A stretch of 64,000 nt of DNA from Hydrangea macrophylla (taxonomy: Eukaryota > Streptophyta > Magnoliopsida > Cornales > Hydrangeaceae), in the NCBI GenBank assembly GCA_033977485.1, contig CM066997.1, positions 75,176,634-75,240,633 on the forward strand, read 5' to 3'. The notes under the pieces were generated by a model that saw only the letters and a list, made by a program, of their open reading frames with translations, did no database searches and was not told the origin of the DNA. The position numbers and the translations under genes are program-made. This document shows positions 22,515 through 33,177 of this stretch, in pieces (the first letter of the stretch is position 1; each line of letters starts with the position of its first letter).

Positions 22515-22633
22515 CGATCGATCGAAGTTAGTTCGATCGATCGGACCAGAGACACTGTCAATTGATCGAAGACATTTCGATCGATCGAGAGATGAAGATA
22601 TTCGATCGATTGAAAGCGCTTCGATCGATCGAA
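22515..22633 (+). repeat. GATCGATC palindrome array, downstream block
   Basis: A second cluster of the same palindrome, with about six copies spaced 15-25 bp apart, lies about 430 bp downstream of the TATA-like box in the same LTR. Confidence 0.9.
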
Positions 22634-23275
22634 CCCTCTAATTCTTGAGAACATTCTATACATGATTCCTAGACTTTCTGCTTTAGAGATTCGTAATCAA
22701 ACTGTCCCCAAATCCTCAGTTTGTCAAAACAGTCTCTGAACTTAAGGCCTTAAGGCATTTTTCTTCAATATCTTTTGCAAACCACCCTCAATGCTAACAC
22801 CATTGTAGGTGCGAGTCTTAACTATTATTTTAAATCGCTTTCATGTGTTTCAAATTAACTGTGATGATATAGTCCCGGTCATGAAAGGACTATGGATTCT
22901 TTATTCTAAGAGAAATACGGAATACTGTAGAAAATGTGCTCCATTGAGCTTCAATATAATTGCATGGTAGATGGCTAGGTCGCGGTGGAATCGTCTAATC
23001 CCAACATTCCCTTATATTAAAAAAAAACACATTTTAAAACAACGACTTAGTTTATTAGTTAATCATTAGTTTAATCTAATTTAGTTGCTTTAATTTTAGT
23101 AGTCACTTTGTAGAACTTTGTGTTCTACAACCTTTCAAATATTGATTTTTATTTTCTCTTTAGAGATTAATCTAGGTATTTAGTTTAATACCTTCCCTGT
23201 GGGATCGACCTGGTCTTAACCAGATTACTACTTGCACGATTACCTACACTTGAGTATAGCACGCAAGCGCACACA

Positions 23276-23357
23276 AATAATTTCCATGTCCCTATTTTCT
23301 TAGCTTTTGAATTTTTAAAAATTCCACAATACATCGAATGATCCGAGAATGATATAT
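23276..23357. other. Short AT-rich junction
   Basis: This lies between the end of the Athila-like LTR and the gypsy gag remnant. Nothing is recognisable in it. Confidence 0.4.
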
Positions 23358-24545
23358 TCAATTTCTGGTCTTAATTTGAAGTAATAAGATGTCATTTTTG
23401 TTGTACCTTTGTTGCCATGCTGTATTAACTTTTCTTATGTACCATTTGATATCAAAGGTGTAATTTTTTCCTGCCTCAAATGACATCATTTTTGCAGCGG
23501 CATTATTATTCATGGGTTTGCTCAAGGCATTGCATACGATTAGCAGTTTGCAAATCAATTCGTCCATGTCAATTTCACCTTCGAGGTCATAATCTGCCAC
23601 ATGGACGTCGTAATTGGAATCTTTATAATACATTCCCTTAGAGGAATTCTTCTTTTCCTGTTCATCCAGAAGGATACATTCATAGCGAGCGGCCCTTGTG
23701 GCCAGCTCGAACAGATCATGGAAATCGGCCCCTTCAAACCTCTTGCAAAGCTCAAAAGACATCCCTCCCATTACTATTTTGACATACTCTTTCTCGGGTA
23801 TGATGGTCTTGCATTTATATTTAGCCTGTCTGAAATGGGCAATAGATGTTTCAACTGTCTCCCCTACCAGTTGGAGCATTCTTGACAGATCTGCTAGAGA
23901 CGTCTCAGGCTCAGTCCTGTAGAACAAGCCATGAAACAATTCCTCCATCTCCTACCAATTCTATACAGAATTGGCAGGGAGTTCAACATACCACAGAAAA
24001 GTGATCCATGTAAGAGAGTTTGGGAACAAATCTTAGTTTTAATGGGTCACTACTACCCATATGGCTGCATTGCACTATAAAATGGCCTATATGCTCTACA
24101 GTGGATTGTTCACCTGGTTGTTAACGGCCTGGTGAGGCCAGAAAACATCATTATCACTTTGCCCCCCAACAGCATGTGCAGGGGAACCGATATTGGCGAT
24201 TCCTTATGTGTTTCGACCTAAAGGTTGAATAACCATTGACGTCGTGGATCGACTGGGATCGATGACGACCATACTGCCTAATCTTTTCTGCTTGTGGATC
24301 GAGCTATTTGTTTGATCCGTTCTACTCTCGAAGATTCGGGCACATGTAAGCAGGCTCCTTCTTCTTATCGGCCAAATTGGGTGCACCGATTTGCTCCTTA
24401 AGAGACTCTTGGGCGTCAATCGGCCAACAAGTGTTATGATGGCTTTTGACAAGTCCGAGATTTTTGAGGTCATACTTTCTAGCCTAGCATGCATATCCTT
24501 AGCAGACGTGATTAGTTTAATCTGACCTCGGTGTATTTCGGCCAT
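23358..24545 (-). pseudogene. Degenerate Ty3/gypsy gag
   Basis: The clearest part (23948 down to 23358) has the gag signature MEELFHGLFYRTEPE, LADLSRMLQLVGETV and the FRQAKYKC stretch, which form a retrotransposon capsid. An in-frame TAG at 23952-23954 breaks it just upstream. Further upstream, 24545-24204 is an open stretch in the expected position of the gag N terminus. No pol follows on the minus strand: the element is cut near 23300. The gypsy lineage is not assigned. Confidence 0.7.
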
Positions 24546-25509
24546 TTAGCTGACTAGCCCCTTAAAGTTATCCATCAAACCTATTAAGGCATTGTAATCT
24601 TGCCTTATAGGTTCCAAGTTTTGCCTCATGACCTCTAAAAGTGCTTCTAGAGTCACAACACTGTCTTATGATGAACGGCCAGTGATGTCTTCATCTATTG
24701 GCTTAATGGCCAGATTGTCCTATCCGTTTTTCCCATTCTTATCTTTCTTTGGCGACATGTTTCAGCACTAGGGTCCCACCGGGCATGCCAAAAAATGTTT
24801 GCTGTAGTTTGTGTACGGGCGTGCCAGAACCAAAAGTGGTTCGTTGTATGTAAACTAATTTCCTAAAGTGCCTGTGTGAGTGATACACAAGGCTTCAAGA
24901 TCTGACTTCTAACAAAACGATTGTGTGAGGTAAGTAGGAAAGTACCCTCACCAAAAGTTTTATGGTAGTATTGAAGCGCACAAGCCAATTCGTGAAGAGT
25001 TTACCAGATAAATAATCACAAACAATTAATAAAATATGAAGATAGTTTATTGATTGTGTTTGGAAAAACAATCAATAAAACCAAAGAATAGAATCAGAGC
25101 AGGCTCTGATTGTTCAATAGAGAATGAAAACAGTAAAAAGAAAACCAACAGGGATAGACCTATTTGCTATGGATGAGAATAATAGGAAGAACGCAGTGTG
25201 GACCCCACTGCTGAAGATTAAGACTGATGAAGAGTTTAATGATGTTGGAATGCTGTTTGGGATGCTTTTTTCTAGATGACGCGATGTCCTTTACATGGTT
25301 GTCTAACCTTTGTATTTATAGTGGCCTTTAGAAAATTCTAATATGGTAAGGACTCCTTGAATTGCGCTCCAAGCAAAAGATATGGATGGTAGAATCCTTT
25401 CCAATCTCAAACTCTTTCCTTATCCTTATCTTGATTGAAACAATCTCCCAAAGTTCTCGATATTAACCCTCCACTGCTGAATAATAGGAAGAACGCAGTG
25501 TGAACCCCA
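24546..25509 (-). mobile_element. Leader, primer site and 5' LTR of the gypsy remnant
   Basis: On the minus strand a primer-site-like sequence TGGCATGCCCGGTGGGAC (about 24772-24789) lies just inside an LTR whose inner boundary is TG at 24796. The LTR runs to about 25509, where similarity to the SIRE element begins. I cannot name the tRNA with confidence. The outer LTR end is uncertain. No gene is seen in the LTR. Confidence 0.55.
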
Positions 25510-27900
25510 CTTGTTCACACATCTTTTCATTTGTAGCTCCAAAGATAATATCGTCCATGTAAATTTGAACAAGCAAGATATCTTCATTTGAGGTTTTAAC
25601 AAATAGAGTAGTATCAATTTTTCCTCGATTAAAACCAAGATCAATAAGATATTTACTTAATCTGTCATACCAAGCACGTGGAGCTTGTTTTAAACCATAT
25701 AAAGCTTTTGTGAGTTTGAAAACATGATCCGGAAGATGTGGATTTTCAAAATCGGGGGGTTGTTTAACATAGACTTCCTCGGAGATAAAGCCATTTAGAA
25801 AGGCACTTTTTACATCCATTTGAAAAAGTTTGAAATTTTTATAACAAGCAAAGGCAAGAAGCATCCTAATGGCTTCGAGTCTAGCTACGGGAGCATAGGT
25901 CTCCTTGTAGTCTATACCTTCTTCTTGATTGTAGCCTTGGGCAACTAATCTAGCCTTGTTTCTCACAACAATGCCAGATTCATCCTTTTTGTTTCGAAAA
26001 ACCCATTTTGTTCCAATAATAGTGTGATCATTAGGTTTAGGAACAAGAGTCCAAACTTCATTTCTCTCAAATTGATTTAGCTCTTCTTGCATAGCCAACA
26101 ACCAATTTTCATCGTTCTCGGCTTCATCAAAATTCTTGGGTTCAATTTGAGATAGAAATGCTAAGTTATTATAAATATTTTTGAGAGATGATCTAGTAGC
26201 AACACCTTGACTAGGATCTCCTAGGATTTGATCAATAGGATGATTAGGCACATTTTTCCATTCAAAGGGAAGATCACTTCTAGATTCCACTCTAGGTGGT
26301 TCAATGGAGAGAGAGTCTTCTTTCTTAGAGTTTTCAAGAGGTAGAGAGCTTGAATCATTGTTTTCAACATTATTTGAAATATCTTTGGAAGTGTCAATGT
26401 CATCGTCTAATACGTTCTTAAAAGGATTTGCTTCATCAAAAACAACATGCATTGATTCTTCTACAATCAATGTTCTTTTATTAAAAACTCTATAAGCTTT
26501 GCTAATTTGAGAATATCCAAGAAAAATGCCTTCATCCGATTTAGCATCAAATTTTCCCAAGTTGTCCTTAGTGTTCAAGATGAAACACTTACATCCAAAA
26601 ACTTTGAAATAGCTTATGTTGGGCTTTCTTCCTTTCCAAAGCTCATATGGGGTCTTATTAAGCTTGTTTCTAATGACCACACGATTAATAACATAACATG
26701 AAGTGCTAGTGGCCTCGGCCCAAAAATATTTTGGTAAAGAGAATTCATTTAACATGGTTCTTGCCATTTCTTGAAGAGATCTATTTTTTCTCTCGACAAC
26801 CCCATTTTGTTGAGGAGTTCTCAGTGCCGAAAAATTGTGACCAAAACTATTTTCTTCACAAAAAGAAGTAATCTCATTATTGTCAAATTCTCGGCCTCTA
26901 TCACTTCTTATGTTGTTAATCGCGTACCCTTTTTCATTTTGAACACGTTTACAAAAGTTAACAAATTGTGTAAAAGCTTCATCCTTATGTGCAAGAAAGA
27001 ACACCCAAGTGAATCTAGAGAAATCATCAACAATGACAAAGGCATAGATTTTGCCACTCATACTAGCAACTCGGTTTGGACCAAATAAATCCATATGAAG
27101 TAACTCTAGAGGTCTACAAGTTGATATTTCCTTTTTCTTTTTGAAAGATGTTTTGATTTGCTTTCCAAGTTGACAAGCATCACAAACTTTATCTTTGACA
27201 AATTTTGTTTTTGGCAAACCTTTGACCAATTCATTTTTAGATAAATTTGAAAGTAAGTCAATGCTAGCATGACCCAATCTTCTATGCCAAAGCCAACTTG
27301 TTTCATTCAAAGCGGCAAAACACTTAACATCTTGAGAAGAAATATCATCAAAATCAATTGTATACACATCGTCTTCTCTATAAGTAATAAACAATGTTTT
27401 ATCACAACTAGCATATTTAATCATGCAATAATTTGATTCAAATACAACTTGAAAACCTTTATCACACAATTGACTAATGCTAAGCAAGTTGTGTTTTAGA
27501 CCTTAAACCAAAAGTGCATTTTCAATAGTTAATGAGGAATTCTTACCAATATTCCTATACCGATGATTCTTCCTTTAGAGTTGTCTCCAAACGTGACATT
27601 CCCTCCATCCTTTGGAGAGAGAGATGAGAACTTGGATTTGTCTCCGGTCATATGTCTCGAGCAACCACTGTCCAAGAACCATCTATCCTTGCTAGAAGAT
27701 TTGAGACAAACCTACAAGACAAGCTTAAGTGATCCTCTTTGGTACCCAATATTCGTTGGGTCCAACTTTGTTAGCAAAGGGAGGTGTTGTTCCCTTTTTA
27801 ATCCACACCATTTTGAGATTTCTTTTGTTTGGACATTTGTAGTTTACATGTCCTTTTCTCAAGCAATAGTGGCATGTAATATTAGGATTGGACATACTTG
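25510..27900 (-). pseudogene. SIRE copy 1 pol, truncated
   Basis: The frame is open from 27487 down to about 25463, covering the integrase zinc finger (HRRLGHA and CDACQLGK), the integrase core (MDLFGPNRV and SDRGREF), and reverse transcriptase through [11 protein letters not shown] near 25560, the copia form of the catalytic motif (here Met replaces Val). The protease region upstream is broken by a TAA near 27505 and a one-base loss near 27553 relative to copy 2. The C-terminal codons past about 25510 come from the neighbouring LTR. Confidence 0.88.
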
Positions 27901-29471
27901 AGGATACTTCTTTTATAAAGAAATTTTGATGAGAATTTTTTACTTGATTTGTGTTAGAGCTAGTGGAAGCACCTTTTGAAAAGAAGTTATTGAATTTCTT
28001 TTCTTTAAAGGTAGGATTGAATCCTAAACCGGCTTTTTCAAAAACACACCTTTGTGTTTACCAAAAGCATATTTAGGTTTTGTTCCCTAAGAGTGAATTT
28101 TGTTATTGTTTTGGTTAAGTCTTCCACTTGCTTCTTCAAATCTTCATTTTCTTTCTTTAAGATACTTGAAGAAAAATCGTTTAATGAAAGCTCTTCCTTT
28201 TCTTTTCTCAATAAATCATTTTGAGATTTTAGGTCAATTAGAGTTTCATTTTCCTTTCTCAAAAGATCATTTTGAATTTTCAAATCACTTAGTTCATTTG
28301 AAAGTAATGAAAAATTCTTTTTAAGAGAAACATACTTTGCTCCCAAGTTTTCTAATTCTAGATGTAATTCCTCAAAAGCATTTTGGAGTTCATCATATTT
28401 TTGAGAGTCAAAACAAGTATCGGGAGTAGGATCATTTACCTCATTCAAGTGAGCCATAAGACAAATATTTGCCACTTCTTCATCACTTGAGTCATCTTTT
28501 GATGAATCACTATCGGAATCATCCCAAGTAGCCTTCATTGCCCTTTTCTTGGTTTTCTTGTAGTTATTCTTCAATAAAGGACAATCGGCCTTGACATGGC
28601 CCGGCTTCTTGCATTTGAAGCATATAATTGGCTCCTTTTTAGCCTCTATCGCCTTAGGAGTTCTCCTAGTAAAGTTCTTATCCTTCTTCAAGAATCTTTT
28701 GAACTTCCTAGTGATCATAGCCATCTCATCATCTTCATTGCTATCACTATCCTCTTCATTGTCATGAGATGTTTTGAGAGCAATGTTCTTTTTCTTGTCT
28801 TCCTTATCAAATACCGCCAATTCCATTTCGTGAGTGACGAGAGAGCCCAAGAGTTGCTCCAATGAAAGTGTTGAGAGTTCATTGGCTTCTCGGATTGCCG
28901 TCACTTTAGGTTGCCAATGCTTTGAAAGAGACCTAAGCAATTTCTCAATCATCTCCTCATTAGTATATGTTTTACCAAGACTTTTTAAACTATTGATAAT
29001 AATTGTGAAACGAGTGAACATTTCACTAATAGTTTCATTAGAAGACATTTTAAACATCTCATATGATTGAACAAGTAAATTTATTTTTGATTTCTTAACT
29101 TGATTAGTACCTTCATGAGCAACCTCAAGTTTATCCCAAATTTCCTTTGCGGATTCGCAAGAAGAAATTCTATTATACTCATTTGGGTCTAATCCACAAT
29201 ATAAAATATTCATAGCATTTGCATTCATTTTGATAAGCCTTTTATCAATGTCATTGTATTCCTCAATAGTCTTCTCAATTTCAATACCGTCTACAATCTT
29301 GATGGGAATGTGAGGTCCATTCACAACAAGTTATCAAAGATCAAAATCTTGAGCAATCATGTAGATTCTCATGCGATTTTTCCAATAGGCATAATTTGAA
29401 CCATTAAAACAAGGAGGTCTATATGAGGATTGTCCCTCACTATAGATGATAGTAGTAGAGGTGGTTTCCAT
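27900..29471 (-). pseudogene. SIRE copy 1 gag
   Basis: Gag runs from the METTST start at 29471. Two adjacent stop codons occupy 29331-29336, where copy 2 has Trp-Gln. Downstream, 29324-28038 is open and includes the capsid region, a CCHC zinc knuckle (CFKCKKPGHVKADC) and a Lys/Glu-rich coiled-coil stretch. Sequence changes near 28050 shift the frame before the second zinc knuckle. It cannot make full-length gag. Confidence 0.88.
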
Positions 29472-29524
29472 TTGATCTTTAACTCAAAAACGTTAGAAAT
29501 TTGAGTCGAGGCTCTTATACCAAT

Positions 29525-30713
29525 TGTTGGCCCAAGAAGGAATCCTTGGAGGGGGGGGGGGGGGTGAATAAGGTTTTAAAAAAATACTTAATTTATTAGA
29601 TGTTCAAATTGATTGCCCAATAAGAGAAATCACAAAAGCAAAGTAAAGAGCAAGGGAAGAGATACAAAGCAAACCGATTTTTAGGTGGTTTGGGAAACCG
29701 CACGCCGCGCCCTACTTTCACCCCTCAAGAACACCTCTTGAGGATTTCACTATCACAATCTCCTTCGGGTGAAGATTAAACCCTTACAATCTCTTCAAGG
29801 AAGAAAATCCTCTTCACTTGAACTTGGGTTACACCAACCCTTAATGCACACTACTTTTATAAATAGGAATTGATACAAGAATTGAAAACTCTCTCAATAG
29901 AGTGGATGAATACAAGATTTTAGCTCCACAACAAATTGCTCTTAAGATATACAAATGAAGACTAGAGCAATAGGATTTATGACCTCACCAAACTAGGGCT
30001 CAAGAAATAAATGTGATGAAGTTTTTGGTTGGATTTTTCAAAAAGTGTCTTAAATGAAGTTCAAATGAATGTATTTATAACTTCCTTTTGATTTCCAACC
30101 GTTGGGGGTAGTTGGAAGCAATTAATGCTTCATTAAATGCAGTTAACTAGCCGTTACTGTGTTTATCGCAGTCATTCAGGCGACTGACTTCACAGGGCAG
30201 TCGACTGCTTTTTGAAAGGGTATAGTAAAATAGAAGGCTCAGTCGACTGTGTCGCGAGGGCAGTCGACTGGATTGTACACATTTAAAATCTCTGTGTACC
30301 CAGGTCGACTATTCAGTCGACTGGATGATCAGTCGACTGAAACGACTTCACAGTCGACTGTTCTTTGCAGATTTTCAAAGGTAGATTGGGTTAACTATTT
30401 GAAACCTTCTTTCAATCAAATTTTGAGCCCTTAAGTAAGATGTTCTCATAAATAAATTGCTTACATAGAGTCCTAAAACAATGATTAAAACAAGAATCTT
30501 CAACTTGTAAAGCTCCGTTTGGCTTGAAACTAATTCAGCACAAAACATCAAGACTTTATGTAAGGAGAGGATATACGACAAGTGAACATATATTGAGGTC
30601 TGATGTTTCCTGCGACTTAATCAACTTAAGATCATTAGAAAATACAACTAAGTAGTTTGTTAATCATCAAAATTATTCATTTAATCTAGTGGATCAGCAC
30701 TTTGGGGCTAACA
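29525..30713 (-). repeat. Shared SIRE LTR (middle)
   Basis: This 1189-bp LTR is nearly identical to 38065-39255. On its minus-strand upstream side it has a polypurine tract (AAAAAGGGGGAGAT, 30714-30727), and on its downstream side a primer site, slightly mutated, near 29511-29522. It therefore acts as 3' LTR for copy 2 and 5' LTR for copy 1. It includes a run of 14 G (29551-29564), a TATA-like box (TATAAATAC on the minus strand, 30071-30079) and the CAGTCGACTG array. Confidence 0.92.
30176..30361 (-). repeat. CAGTCGACTG palindrome array in middle SIRE LTR
   Basis: Six exact copies of the 10-bp palindrome and two degenerate ones lie about 97 bp upstream (minus strand) of the TATA-like box. 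The first copy has mutated to CAGGCGACTG. Confidence 0.9.
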
Positions 30714-31185
30714 ATCTCCCCCTTTTTGATGATGACAAACTACTTGTTGCCCATGAAAAACAGCAGCGCAAACAATTTATGATCTCACTTGTTCCACAAA
30801 ACAAACACAAGATAAATACAAGATATTAGTTATTTAATTGTTTGCAACTTTTCTCCCCCTTTGGCATCAACAAAAACAGATAAGGAGGCAGAGCTCCCCC
30901 TAGGATGATGCAAGAAACAAGATAAAAATAGGAATCAACATATTTCCAAATAGAACAACAAACAACACTAGAGATTGTATGAACATAGCAGTTTGCCATA
31001 TAAACATTTAAAAATATCTACAAAGCCAAAAGACAAACGTATGTAGCTATCAAAAGATTTTTCTAACCTATGAAACACTATATATGTCAAGATCCAAAAA
31101 GAATTTGTAAGATCAGTAAATTAGCTAAATCACAATGACCATTCATCTATCCAATATCTTGTCCAACATATCAGGAGAGACATAA
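30714..31185 (-). other. SIRE copy 2 3' end with polypurine tracts
   Basis: This is the noncoding stretch between the envelope-like stop and the 3' LTR. Besides the polypurine tract next to the LTR there are two further purine runs on the minus strand (AAAGGGGGAGAA near 30850 and AGGGGGAGC near 30893), each next to a CATCAT- or GATGCC-like phrase. No gene is seen. Confidence 0.6.
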
Positions 31186-32502
31186 TCAAAAGTGTAAGCG
31201 AGTCCGGATAATGCGAATCTCCTCACGAGCATCATCAACAGAAGCCTGAAGAGACGATAGACGACGATCAAGAAGCTCCTGAGTAGCAGCAGTAGAAGTG
31301 CGCAAGGTATCTAAAGAGCCACCAATCTCAAAAACATTGGCTCGTAAGGATGCGATGGCGCGCTGATGAAGCTCAACTGCCTCCTGTTGAGAGGAAGATA
31401 AGGAAGCCTGCATAGTCTCAAGGGACTGGGTGTGAGAGACAGAAAGAGAAGAGATGGATGTAGAGAGGCTCAGAACCTGAGCGGAAAGAATGGATAGCTG
31501 CTCCAAGATGTCAGGAGCGGGTGTATCAACAGTAGGTGGAGGAGGAGGAGGAGGAGGAGGAGGAGGAGCGGAAGATGAAGACGGATGAGAAGAAGGAGTA
31601 GGAATGGAAGGAGTAGAAGTAGTAGGGGTTGTGGGATCAGCAGAGACCTTGGGAACAAAAGTATTTCCCACGAGTTTGTATCCCATTAGGGATAGTATAG
31701 TGGAAGAGTAGAAGTCAGTGGAAATGGGGTCATGACGATCAAATTCATCCTCCAAGGGAACCTTGAAGTGTCGAAAAACAGTAGTCAAAGCAAAGCCATA
31801 AGGTAAAGAACTGGTTTTAGACTTCTTTTGACATTCACAAATGTGGCGGCAAAAGAGATATGGCAAATCATAAGATTTATTTTCTAGAACACACCAAATT
31901 AAAAAAACATCCAAGAAAGAGACAGAATCTCGACCGCTAGCACGGGGCAGAAGGGTATAGGTGAGAAGATGGTGGATAAGACGAGCCTCAAAGGTTAGGG
32001 CAGAAGCCTTGGGCTTCACGGGATATGACAACTCATTGTTGCCGGTGATAAGACGACACGCAATGAGAGGATCGAATCCGTGCCCTTGATTCCAAGAATT
32101 AATGTTATATTCAGTAATGTCACCACGACGGATATGAAAAATAGAAGCAACAGATTTGGGAGTCAGATGAATTTTAACACCACGAACAAAAGAGTTAAGG
32201 GTGTCAGCACGGTGTCCAAAAGTCATATTACAATAAAATTCCTTAACAAGGGTGGGATAGCATGGTTGGCTAAGACTAGTAAAGAGATGCCATCCTAAAC
32301 GTTCAAGAAGAAATCCTAATCGAAGATTAGCAGATTTAGAAAAAGGAATGGGAAGAATCTTACCAAAAACAACATTTCTGTGAGAGAAGACTTCATCAAA
32401 ACTTTCTTGCTCCTCTTGAGTAGGGAAGCGCTTGGCTTTGGTTGCCTGAGGAGTAGATGATGGACCACCAGCAGGGGTCTTCCGTTTAAGCTTGGGATCC
32501 AT
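31186..32502 (-). CDS. SIRE envelope-like ORF, intact
   Basis: An uninterrupted 438-codon frame starts at an ATG ending at 32502. SIRE/Maximus elements characteristically carry an envelope-like ORF after pol. Here residues about 1-280 form a globular domain with motifs (EFYCNMTFGHRADTL, VASIFHIRRGDI, SFLDVFLIWCVLENKSY) of the putative plant transposon protein type. A Ser/Thr/Pro-rich hinge follows, with a run of eleven prolines, then a helical C terminus rich in Leu, Ser and Gln that looks like a coiled coil. I see no clear signal peptide or membrane anchor, so a true envelope role is doubtful. It is intact while pol is broken. A TATA-like box and palindrome array lie upstream. Confidence 0.8.
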   Translation of the reverse strand: MDPKLKRKTPAGGPSSTPQATKAKRFPTQEEQESFDEVFSHRNVVFGKILPIPFSKSANLRLGFLLERLGWHLFTSLSQPCYPTLVKEFYCNMTFGHRADTLNSFVRGVKIHLTPKSVASIFHIRRGDITEYNINSWNQGHGFDPLIACRLITGNNELSYPVKPKASALTFEARLIHHLLTYTLLPRASGRDSVSFLDVFLIWCVLENKSYDLPYLFCRHICECQKKSKTSSLPYGFALTTVFRHFKVPLEDEFDRHDPISTDFYSSTILSLMGYKLVGNTFVPKVSADPTTPTTSTPSIPTPSSHPSSSSAPPPPPPPPPPPTVDTPAPDILEQLSILSAQVLSLSTSISSLSVSHTQSLETMQASLSSSQQEAVELHQRAIASLRANVFEIGGSLDTLRTSTAATQELLDRRLSSLQASVDDAREEIRIIRTRLHF

Positions 32503-33177
32503 GCTAGAGAGTAAAGTAGATATCGACAGAGAGGAGAGAGAAAATGGGTCACAGGGGAAGGGAGAGGAGGAAGAGCGAGATAATGAGGTCCAGGGAGTTT
32601 AAGAGAGAGGGGGAAGAAGAAAAGGAAGGGAAAAGATAGAGAATAATGGGAGGATTTGGATGGGGAAGAAAAGAAAGAAGAGAAAGGAAGAAGGAAAGGG
32701 AATCGCCGAAGAAGAACAGGTGAAGAAAAGAAAAAAAAGAAGTCGCGTTATATATAGAATATAGAGAAGCAGTCGACTGCGTCGCATAAGCAGTCGACTG
32801 AACATCAAATTAGGGCTCAGAAAATTGGGGCTACCAAAGTCTCAGTCGACGCCTCAGTCGACTTAAGTGGGCAGGGATTAAAAATGCTAAAAACAGTCGA
32901 CGCCTCAGTCGACGGGAGTAGGCAGGGATTAAGAATGTAAAATCAGTTGATGTCTCAGTCGACGGGAGTGGGCAGGGACTTAGTGTGGAAAAATAGTCGA
33001 CACCATGGTCGACGCCTCAGTCGACTGATGTGATCCAAAACAAAGAATCAAAGGAGAATGAATGGAATCAGTCGACTGTTACGGGAAGCCAGTTGACTGC
33101 ATTGGTTAAAAATACACAGAAGGAGTAAGTCAGTTCAGATACAAAGTTTTATAGCAAATCATTCAAATAGGACAAGC
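32503..33177 (-). promoter_or_regulatory. Candidate internal promoter of the envelope-like ORF
   Basis: Between pol and the envelope-like ORF lies the LTR-type palindrome array (32769-33101), followed on the minus strand by CTATATATAA (32748-32757), then a purine- and pyrimidine-rich stretch of about 200 bp before the ATG. The arrangement copies that of the LTR (array, TATA, leader). Promoter activity is inferred. Confidence 0.45.
32769..33101 (-). repeat. Internal CAGTCGACTG array of SIRE copy 2
   Basis: There are four near-perfect CAGTCGACTG copies (for example 32770-32779) and about eight partial ones (CAGTCGACGCCTCAGTCGAC pairs), with a roughly 60-bp spacer text around GGCAGGGATTAA repeated three times. 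It is the same motif as in the LTR of this element. Confidence 0.88.

Larger units (their letters stand above)
21649..23275 (+). repeat. LTR of second Athila-like element
   Basis: It begins TGTGAAAAGCGG after the polypurine tract and ends near GCGCACACA, with the ATTACCTACACTTG motif typical of Athila LTR ends (compare 63215-63235). The right end is estimated. It includes a TATA-like box (TATAAATAC, 22083-22091) and two arrays of GATCGATC palindromes, one upstream and one downstream of that box. No gene is seen. Confidence 0.75.
25510..29524 (-). mobile_element. SIRE-type copia copy 1, 3'-truncated
   Basis: This closely matches 34056-38064 of the neighbouring complete copy. It contains the primer site, gag, protease, integrase and the first two thirds of reverse transcriptase. 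It ends within reverse transcriptase at about 25510, where the gypsy LTR begins. The rest of pol, the envelope-like ORF and its own 3' LTR are missing. Its 5' LTR (29525-30713) also serves as the 3' LTR of copy 2. Confidence 0.9.

Noticed and set aside
26304..27088. Plus-strand frames inside SIRE pol, repeated at 34844-35628
   Set aside because: They are complementary-strand shadows of pol and recur only because the element is duplicated.
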